Of a stretch of 6,230 nucleotides of DNA, positions 1-4,477 are shown piece by piece; position 1 is the first letter of the stretch; each line of letters opens with the position of its first letter. The DNA lies in NCBI GenBank assembly GCA_937876695.1, contig CALFHW010000011.1, positions 1 to 6,230 of the forward strand, read 5' to 3'. The translations under genes were made by a program, and so were the position numbers. Below the pieces are notes generated by a model, which did no database searches, was not told the origin of the DNA, and saw only the letters and a program-made list of their open reading frames with translations. The stretch comes from an uncultured bacterium (GTDB taxonomy: Bacteria > Patescibacteriota > Dojkabacteria > CALFHW01).

Positions 1-287
1 GTTTTAAAATTACTTGAAGTGTGAGGTCTTAATATTGTAACTCCATTTTTACCATCTTTGACGGTGAGAGACATGGCGGTTTCTGAAGAAATTCTCTCAC
101 TTCTGATAACTATTACAAATGGCAGTTTTCCCTGCTCAATATCTAATTCTGTAAAACTGAGGGCTTCTGCTTTCTCTAATAACGGTATCAATAGTTCTCT
201 AAACTGCTGCTCTGTGAAGCCTAAAAGATTATGGTATCCCTTTTCGATGAGGTTACCCACCTGTCTGCCAAACTCCTCATACATCAT
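1..287 (-). CDS. DUF5701-like protein of unknown function, N-terminal part (cut by window edge)
   Basis: An open frame of 95 codons runs from an ATG at 287 off the left edge without a stop, so only the N-terminus is visible. It overlaps the end of the upstream deacetylase gene by 11 bases, and AGGG at 295-298 sits seven bases before the ATG as a plausible ribosome binding site. A second in-frame ATG follows at 284. The protein has an amphipathic helical start (R8-Q-V-G-N-L, E-K-G-Y at 15-18), then F24-T-E-Q-Q-F-R-E-L, then a beta-like segment (K54-L-P-F-V-I-V-I). This order resembles, from memory, the N-terminus of DUF5701 proteins of actinobacteria and relatives (R-Q-V...G-Y...L-x-G-x-x-E...F-R-x-L...P-F-V-x-V). 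The family has no established function, no search was run, and the assignment is tentative. Its reality as a gene is well supported by the coupling and by the operon it sits in. Confidence 0.65.
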   Translation of the reverse strand, partial: MMYEEFGRQVGNLIEKGYHNLLGFTEQQFRELLIPLLEKAEALSFTELDIEQGKLPFVIVIRSERISSETAMSLTVKDGKNGVTILRPHTSSNFK

Positions 288-1029
288 TGAAATTCCCTAT
301 TCTGAAACCCAGCGCTTCAATTTTCTCTCCGAAGCTCTTATCAGTAAGAAGCATGCGGTCTCTATCTCTTTCGTCAAGCAGTGACGAGTAACCTCTCAAC
401 ATATCGTCGACATATGCGGGGTGGAAAAATACTTCGGTCACACTATCCTCACCTACTTTAGACAAATCAGCCAAGATCCCCTCATAAGCCTCCTCGTATG
501 TCCCTGGGATATGTTCAAATATGTAGTCGGTTAGCTTAACTCCTTGTTCATTCAACTGCTCGGTTACGTCTACTCCTACACTTTCCCCATCCGAGAATTC
601 ACTCATTCGCCTTACATAGATGTCATGCTCCAAGGCGTACTCGCAGATGGTATCCACTATTTTAGGATGTAAATGACAGTTGCGATGGCCATTAATGTGA
701 GTCGGCACTCTACCTACTGTGTCTTCAAATTTGTGCAACTCATAGAGAACTCTCGCCGCGAGCTCCTCCGGCTGCGACTGCTCCAAAAGCTCCACATAAC
801 CCGGCCTCCTCAAGTATTTGCCAGTACTCACAATATCGTTGAGCGTAATGTGGATCCCTAGCCCTGGGATGTCATTTTTCAGAATCTGATCAACTCCATG
901 CTGAGTCCCTGGAGAATCCATCATGAGCGACATCTCTGTCAAAATCCCTTGCTGGCTTGCCTCAATAGAGCCTCTATTGATCCCTTCGGTAAATCCAAAA
1001 TCATCCGCGACTACGACGAGTTTTTTCAT
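277..1029 (-). CDS. ChbG/YdjC-family carbohydrate deacetylase
   Basis: A 250-residue protein, the usual length for the ChbG/YdjC family of metal-dependent deacetylases, which remove N-acetyl groups from short sugars such as chitooligosaccharides. Visible landmarks are A-D9-D10-F-G at the N-terminus (catalytic and metal aspartates), G-I-H60-I-T-L-N, the H111-I-N-G-H115-R-N-C-H119-L-H-P block matching the family H-x-D-x-H-x-x-x-H region, V139-R-R, and F-F-H203-P near the end. By analogy D10, H60 and a histidine of the 111-121 block would hold the metal and D9 would act as base. The usual Asp of H-x-D is Asn113 here. There is no signal peptide, so it should act in the cytoplasm. The ATG overlaps the stop of the upstream ParB-like gene as ATGA (4 bases) and has no clear ribosome binding site, which fits translational coupling. 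The stop overlaps the next gene. The family call is firm; the substrate is unknown. Confidence 0.93.
   Translation of the reverse strand: MKKLVVVADDFGFTEGINRGSIEASQQGILTEMSLMMDSPGTQHGVDQILKNDIPGLGIHITLNDIVSTGKYLRRPGYVELLEQSQPEELAARVLYELHKFEDTVGRVPTHINGHRNCHLHPKIVDTICEYALEHDIYVRRMSEFSDGESVGVDVTEQLNEQGVKLTDYIFEHIPGTYEEAYEGILADLSKVGEDSVTEVFFHPAYVDDMLRGYSSLLDERDRDRMLLTDKSFGEKIEALGFRIGNFNDV
295..298 (-). promoter_or_regulatory. Ribosome binding site that decides the start of the DUF5701-like gene
   Basis: AGGG on the minus strand lies seven bases before the ATG at 287, inside the last codons of the deacetylase gene. It favours the ATG at 287 over the one at 284, and it is the clearest Shine-Dalgarno-like site in the window. 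Confidence 0.45.
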
Positions 1030-1436
1030 AATGGAGTTATTTCTGAAATTAAATCCCTAGATAGCTTCCTGGCCTTTACTTTCGTCTTGCCATCAGTAAC
1101 CAATTTTACCAGTCTATGCAGCCCATCCAGGATAAGCCACTTACCTTTTAGGTTCTTCATGATGTCGATGGGGTAACTTGTATCGCATTCCTGCAAGCGA
1201 TTATGATGGGGGGGATACTTCTCAGGATTAGCAATAACTTCTCTGGCAGTCAAATTGTATGAGGCCTCGCCATCACTCCAAAATGGCAAGTCAAATATCC
1301 AATCTAGCTCGGCAACCTCAATCTCCTCTACTGGAATTTCCAAAGCCCAAACTCTCTTTATGTCCCAACGGAAATCAAATCCATTTTCCTTAATTATGCC
1401 TGGAAGCTGATTGCTCATTGCTTTAGCCGACGACAT
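1026..1436 (-). CDS. ParB/sulfiredoxin-fold protein with D-G-L-H-R motif
   Basis: About 136 residues from the ATG at 1436. The C-terminal half holds the ParB/Srx-type core: Y-P-I-D-I-M, then W-L-I-L-D104-G-L-H107-R108-L, then a K-V-K-A-R-K strand. This D-G-x-H-R loop is the nucleotide-binding or catalytic loop of ParB N-terminal-like domains. The N-terminal half has G-F-D-F-R-W-D, V-W-A-L, a D-L-P-F-W-S segment and N-L-T-A-R-E-V. There is no helix-turn-helix DNA-binding part, so this is not a chromosome-partitioning ParB. Members of the fold include nucleases, CTPases and small-molecule kinases (SerK, SbnI). The start is uncertain: the frame extends to a TTG at 1466, an ATG at 1436 has AAGG 11 bases upstream, and an ATG at 1418 lies just after the upstream stop. 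I chose 1436. The gene overlaps the dehydrogenase by 14 bases and the deacetylase by 4. A C7 run (G7 at 1208-1214 on the plus strand) lies in the coding sequence. The exact activity is unknown. Confidence 0.8.
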   Translation of the reverse strand: MSSAKAMSNQLPGIIKENGFDFRWDIKRVWALEIPVEEIEVAELDWIFDLPFWSDGEASYNLTAREVIANPEKYPPHHNRLQECDTSYPIDIMKNLKGKWLILDGLHRLVKLVTDGKTKVKARKLSRDLISEITPL

Positions 1437-2358
1437 TTTGGTGAATACCTTGGTGAAATTTAACAATATTGTCTACCGCAGTGTTTTCTACATTAACCTC
1501 TGACTCAGCTGTAAAGAAAGCTGTATGAGGTGTGATGAGTACATTTGGATAGTTGTAGAAATCTGGATTTGGGGATTCATTTATATCTGCGTCAAATCCA
1601 TATCCCAAGATTTTACCTGCCTCTAACGTCGCTAGAATTGCAGCTTCATCAATAACAGACTCGCGCGAAGTGCTTACCAGGATTGCTGTAGCTTTCATCT
1701 TAGAGAGCAAGTCTCTGCCGATTAAACCTTGGGTAGAGGGGCTGCCGGGCACAGTTACCACGATTAAATCTGAGATAGTAAAAAGCTCATCGAGCTGGGC
1801 ATGCTGATACTCACTTGAGGCTAGCTTTTCGCGCTTATTATAGACTACATGCATATTGAAACCCTTAGCAATAGCCGCTACCCTACTGCCGATCTCGCCC
1901 AGACCTACTATTCCTATGGTCTTACCAAATAGTTCAACTCCGCCAAAGCCTTCGAAATTTACCCCGCTATCTTTCAAGGCGACGTGAGACTCGGTGATCT
2001 TCTTAGACAGATTTAGCGCCATGCCAAAAACGTGTTCGGCAACTGATTGGGCATTTGCACCCTTGGCATTTGTGATCAACACATTTGCTGCTTTAGCTGC
2101 TTCGAGATCGATGTAATCCACCCCAGAACCCAGCACCGAGATGATTTTAAGATTTTTAGCTGCCGCAAATACCTCTTTGCTGAAAGTTTTGACTCCTGAA
2201 GATCCGGCAATAATGTAGTCTACATCCTTAACTTTTTCAATTAGTTCCTCCTCGCTAATTTTGTTTGCGCTGCTCTGTATAAATTCGCCAATACTCTCTA
2301 GTCTAGCGATGTTCTCATTGCTGTATTGCATTTGGGAAACGAAGGAGGCTATTTTCAT
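1423..2358 (-). CDS. D-2-hydroxyacid dehydrogenase (NAD(P)-dependent), substrate unknown
   Basis: A 311-residue cytoplasmic enzyme of the D-isomer 2-hydroxyacid dehydrogenase family, which interconverts 2-oxoacids and D-2-hydroxyacids (examples: SerA, glyoxylate/hydroxypyruvate reductase, D-lactate dehydrogenase). Landmarks in order are L-G-S-G-V-D-Y-I-D (76-84), S-V-A-E-H (105-109), the Rossmann G152-L-G-E-I-G157, V-V-T-V-P (200-204), S-T-S-R232-E-S-V-I-D, E261, and I-T-P-H278-T. R232, E261 and H278 match the family's Arg-Glu-His active site. After the second Rossmann strand comes Y-N-K-R (173-176) where NAD-specific enzymes carry an Asp, which suggests NADP(H). The normally near-constant Gly after the active-site Arg is Glu233, and the D-V-F-x-x-E-P stretch is changed to D-A-D-I-N-E-S, so this is a divergent member. 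There is no ACT domain as in long SerA proteins. It is the first gene of the four-gene minus-strand operon. The start ATG has no good ribosome binding site. Confidence 0.95.
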   Translation of the reverse strand: MKIASFVSQMQYSNENIARLESIGEFIQSSANKISEEELIEKVKDVDYIIAGSSGVKTFSKEVFAAAKNLKIISVLGSGVDYIDLEAAKAANVLITNAKGANAQSVAEHVFGMALNLSKKITESHVALKDSGVNFEGFGGVELFGKTIGIVGLGEIGSRVAAIAKGFNMHVVYNKREKLASSEYQHAQLDELFTISDLIVVTVPGSPSTQGLIGRDLLSKMKATAILVSTSRESVIDEAAILATLEAGKILGYGFDADINESPNPDFYNYPNVLITPHTAFFTAESEVNVENTAVDNIVKFHQGIHQNVVG

Positions 2359-2388
2359 CTTTGTTGATAAAAGTGTTGGTTATTACAA

Positions 2389-2397
2389 ATATTAACA
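2389..2397 (-). promoter_or_regulatory. Candidate extended -10 promoter for the dehydrogenase operon
   Basis: The minus strand reads TGTTAATAT immediately after the tRNA 3' end: TGn followed by TAATAT, four of six matches to TATAAT. A start near 2382 would give a leader of about 24 bases before the dehydrogenase ATG at 2358. Any -35 element would lie within the tRNA gene. Alternatively the operon is reached by read-through from the tRNA promoter, with the tRNA 3' end released by processing. Confidence 0.35.
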
Positions 2398-2481
2398 CGG
2401 AAGGGACAGGATTCGAACCTGCGAGGGATTGCTCCCGCAGTCTTTCCAGGACTGTGCCTTGAACCACTCGGCCACCCTTCC
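2398..2481 (-). tRNA. tRNA-Ser, anticodon GGA
   Basis: An 84-base gene with a full cloverleaf. The acceptor stem GGAAGGG (2481-2475) pairs with CCCTTCC (2405-2399), followed by discriminator G at 2398. The anticodon stem CAGTC/GACTG encloses the loop CTGGAAA with anticodon GGA, reading UCC and UCU serine codons. The T arm contains GGTTCGAATCC. The long variable arm typical of serine tRNAs is GGGA-GCAA-TCCC, a four-pair stem with a GNRA loop. The 3' CCA is not encoded, so it must be added by CCA-adding enzyme. It lies between the envelope gene pair and the dehydrogenase operon, all on the minus strand. Confidence 0.97.
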
Positions 2482-2512
2482 ATACTGCTTACAAAGCGGA
2501 TATTACCCCACC

Positions 2513-2521
2513 ATTATAACA
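2513..2521 (-). promoter_or_regulatory. Extended -10 promoter of the tRNA-Ser gene
   Basis: The minus strand reads TGTTATAAT, a perfect TATAAT with an extended TGn. No good -35 hexamer is seen at the usual spacing, which fits an extended -10 promoter. The expected start is near 2506, about 25 bases before the mature tRNA 5' end at 2481. Confidence 0.75.
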
Positions 2522-2563
2522 GTTGTAATCGGTTTAATCGCAGGAACTTTTTATACTGTAACT

Positions 2564-3694
2564 TTATGATCGACTCTGTCTGCGGCTCTTCTTCGTTTTC
2601 TTAGGCTTATCAGCTGTAACTCTCCTGTAGATTACCCAGGCAATGATCAAGACAAGAGCTAGGAGTAACAACAGCAGCTTCCAAGGAATTACCCAGAAAG
2701 TCTCGGTGTAGGTTACAAGCTTGATCTGTCCATTGAGGTCGGTATATCTGACCTTAGCATCCACAAAGTATCTACCAATTCTAAAGCCGCCACTGCCTTC
2801 TGGATTCATGCTCAGATGGCCTCCACCCGGGAAGCTCTGGTTAACTTTAAAAATCACGCTGGCATCGCTCCAGTCGTTGAAGTAGGGCCTAGTTGTACCG
2901 GGCAAGAGTCTGCCAGCAAGAGGGTTGAAAGCAAGCGTTGCCACGGGACTGCCTTCGTCGCCTTGGTGGATGAAGACATTGCCTGAAGGGACAGTTACGA
3001 AGTTGCTATCGTTGCTCAGCTTAGTGCGCACTACTACAGGTAAATACTCGTGAATTCCTAAGAAAGGCTTGCTTAGATCTTGTCCAAGCACGTCGATGCT
3101 ATTGAAATTGATCGCTCCAGCTGACTGACCAGGAATAGTAACTAACACAATTGGGGATAAACGGGTGCCAATGGTGGCTCCGGTAGAAGTTTGCGGGATG
3201 GCTTCTTCACCTCTGAACTGAGCTGGTGACACGTCACTTAGAACCAAAGCTGCAAAATAACTGCCTGGCCTAGCGCTACTTGGGATATTGATGTTGAAGC
3301 GAATCATCTCTTCTTGGCCATAGCGGCTTAAAGTGATGCTCTGTTTCTCAAAAGAAATCCAACGAGCGAGTGAGTATTCGTCATCGAGGTAGAAGTCTTT
3401 TTCAGGGTAGATAAACGAGCCATTTTCTGGGTCGACATAGAAATCACTAGGGATTAGGTAGAACTTAACTACTAAATCTGACTCCTCGTAATCGTGTTGG
3501 GCTAGAAATTCTCCACTTAACTTCTGTCCCGGCTGGGCTTGAAACTCATAGACAAATGTCTGGCCGCTAGGTCTTCTTAGTTTCAAACCGGTGAAGTTGG
3601 TTTGCTGCGCAGCCAGTTTGGCGCTGAACCCCAGTGAACTCACCGAAATGAAAAGTAATGCAATTATTACAACCTGCAAAAGTCTCTTGTACAT
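2564..3694 (-). CDS. DUF916/WxL-interacting-protein-like membrane-anchored surface protein
   Basis: A 376-residue exported protein. Residues 1 to about 29 form a signal peptide (K-R, a hydrophobic run to L21, possible cleavage around A25-A29). Residues of about 42-190 look like one beta-sandwich domain: P-x-G-x-x-F-V-Y-E at its start, K-F-Y-L-I-P, then R-F-N-I-N-I-P, A-R-P-G-S-Y-F-A-A-L-V-L. This resembles DUF916, the peptidoglycan-binding domain of WxL-interacting proteins. Residues 190-332 form a second all-beta segment, then a membrane helix at about 336-356 and a basic tail with K-P-K-K-T-K-K and R-R-Q-S-R. This order (signal, DUF916-like, second beta domain, helix, basic tail) matches Gram-positive WxL-interacting proteins, which hold surface proteins to the wall. 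It has no cysteine. The stop is TAA at 2564. The lysozyme-like gene lies 68 bases upstream in the same direction. Assignment is from remembered patterns and overall architecture. Confidence 0.72.
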   Translation of the reverse strand: MYKRLLQVVIIALLFISVSSLGFSAKLAAQQTNFTGLKLRRPSGQTFVYEFQAQPGQKLSGEFLAQHDYEESDLVVKFYLIPSDFYVDPENGSFIYPEKDFYLDDEYSLARWISFEKQSITLSRYGQEEMIRFNINIPSSARPGSYFAALVLSDVSPAQFRGEEAIPQTSTGATIGTRLSPIVLVTIPGQSAGAINFNSIDVLGQDLSKPFLGIHEYLPVVVRTKLSNDSNFVTVPSGNVFIHQGDEGSPVATLAFNPLAGRLLPGTTRPYFNDWSDASVIFKVNQSFPGGGHLSMNPEGSGGFRIGRYFVDAKVRYTDLNGQIKLVTYTETFWVIPWKLLLLLLALVLIIAWVIYRRVTADKPKKTKKSRRQSRS

Positions 3695-3723
3695 ATCATT
3701 GTGAAGATAGATTAACTGAGAAT

Positions 3724-3732
3724 ACTCTACCA
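3724..3732 (-). promoter_or_regulatory. Weak candidate extended -10 for the DUF916-like gene
   Basis: The minus strand reads TGGTAGAGT: TGn plus TAGAGT, four of six matches to TATAAT. It lies in the 68-base gap before the start codon at 3694. A competing reading is TTGGAA with TATTCT 16 bases apart. Either could give the gene its own transcript besides read-through from the gene upstream. Confidence 0.25.
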
Positions 3733-3762
3733 GGAATGCTTTCCAAAAGTGAAATTATTTAG

Positions 3763-4443
3763 CTAGAAAAGTGCTGGATGCCCTTTGGATTTGAAGAAGC
3801 TATTGATCCGTAAACGCTCTGACTGTACGTGATCTCCCCAATTTACGCAATGTCCTCCGCAATAACTGAGCGCGCCGTTATTTGGATTTTGAAAGAATCT
3901 GGTACCATAGCCAGACATGAGTCTACGCGTAATCTCATCTATCGCTTGTGGAAAACTTGTATAGAGAATTCTATTGGGACCTGAGCCTCCAAATCCCCAG
4001 CAATTGAACTGCTTTGCAGAAATATCAGTGCGGCAATGGTTGGTTTCAACTTTGGCAATTGCAGGTAATAATGTGCAATCGCTGGGAGCAGCGTATTTTC
4101 GGCAAGCAGTTACAAAGTGATCGCCATAGCCAGCAAGCGGTGAATTATTGGCTGCGAAATATTGGTCAAAGATATGTCCTTGTCTGGATTTGACTACCAC
4201 TTTTGAGCTTACAGGGGCGCTACCATCTCCTTCAGATGTCAAACCTAATACAGACGCGGCTAGTGAGCTTGCGCCCATACTGAAGTTTTCCGGGTCTAGG
4301 CTGTAGCGATCTCTAGTGGTTACATCCCAGGAAGCGAGCTCTACATTGCGTGGTCTGAAATAACTCATGATCTGAGAGCCTGTGAACAGCCCTGTGGCAG
4401 CCGCAAGAGTTAGGATCAATAATAGAATTATTTGAATCTTCAT
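3763..4443 (-). CDS. Secreted or membrane-anchored lysozyme/glucosaminidase-like peptidoglycan hydrolase
   Basis: A 226-residue protein. Residues 1 to about 26 are a hydrophobic signal peptide or anchor (I-I-L-L-L-I-L-T-L...), followed by a polar Ser/Ala-rich linker to about residue 90. The C-terminal part (about 92-216) carries N100-S-P-L-A-G-Y, F-V-T-A-C, L-L-P-A-I-A-K-V-E133, N147-C-W-G-F-G and Y-T-S-F-P-Q-A-I. I recognise this as the lysozyme-fold (glucosaminidase-like) pattern common in Patescibacteria secreted proteins, in which the Glu of the A-I-A-x-V-E helix is the likely catalytic acid (E133). Six cysteines (114, 123, 137, 148, 195, 199) lie only in this domain and could form three disulfides outside the membrane. 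The likely role is cutting glycan strands of its own or a neighbour cell's wall; this is inferred. The gene is divergent from lepA and 68 bases upstream of the DUF916-like gene, suggesting a wall-related pair. The start ATG has no ribosome binding site. Confidence 0.8.
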   Translation of the reverse strand: MKIQIILLLILTLAAATGLFTGSQIMSYFRPRNVELASWDVTTRDRYSLDPENFSMGASSLAASVLGLTSEGDGSAPVSSKVVVKSRQGHIFDQYFAANNSPLAGYGDHFVTACRKYAAPSDCTLLPAIAKVETNHCRTDISAKQFNCWGFGGSGPNRILYTSFPQAIDEITRRLMSGYGTRFFQNPNNGALSYCGGHCVNWGDHVQSERLRINSFFKSKGHPALF

Positions 4444-4449
4444 TAATAT

Positions 4450-4455
4450 ATACTA
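4450..4455 (-). promoter_or_regulatory. Candidate -10 of the lysozyme-like gene
   Basis: The minus strand reads TAGTAT, four of six matches to TATAAT, six bases before the ATG at 4443. A start seven bases downstream would fall on the ATG, giving a leaderless message. The surrounding TATATATTA makes the exact hexamer uncertain. Confidence 0.35.
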
Positions 4456-4461
4456 CAAGAA

Positions 4462-4470
4462 TGTTAGAAT
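4462..4470 (+). promoter_or_regulatory. Extended -10 promoter of lepA, probably leaderless
   Basis: The plus strand reads TGTTAGAAT: extended TGn plus TAGAAT, five of six matches to TATAAT. It ends seven bases before the lepA ATG at 4478, so the transcript should begin at or next to the start codon. A weak -35-like TTAATA is at 4443-4448. The GAGAG at 4471-4475 is only two bases from the ATG, too close for normal ribosome binding. Confidence 0.5.
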
Positions 4471-4477
4471 GAGAGCT

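Noticed and set aside
58..384. Plus-strand open frame of 108 codons at the left end.
   Set aside because: It lies opposite the DUF5701-like gene and the deacetylase C-terminus, has no recognisable motif and low-complexity Ser/Asn-rich content. The minus-strand frames are coupled and family-like.
898..1176. Plus-strand open frame spanning the deacetylase/ParB-like junction (and another at 673-861).
   Set aside because: Both are antisense to well-supported genes and show no domain.
1437..1466. Extension of the ParB-like gene to a TTG start at 1466.
   Set aside because: It would overlap the dehydrogenase by 44 bases with a rare start codon and no ribosome binding site, and the added residues match no family feature.
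2522..2563. Possible intrinsic terminator after the DUF916-like gene.
   Set aside because: No stable hairpin followed by a T run could be found in this stretch.
3735..3746. Imperfect palindrome GGAAAGCATTCC (minus strand) upstream of the DUF916-like gene as an operator.
   Set aside because: Only short and imperfect, and seen once; chance occurrence is likely.
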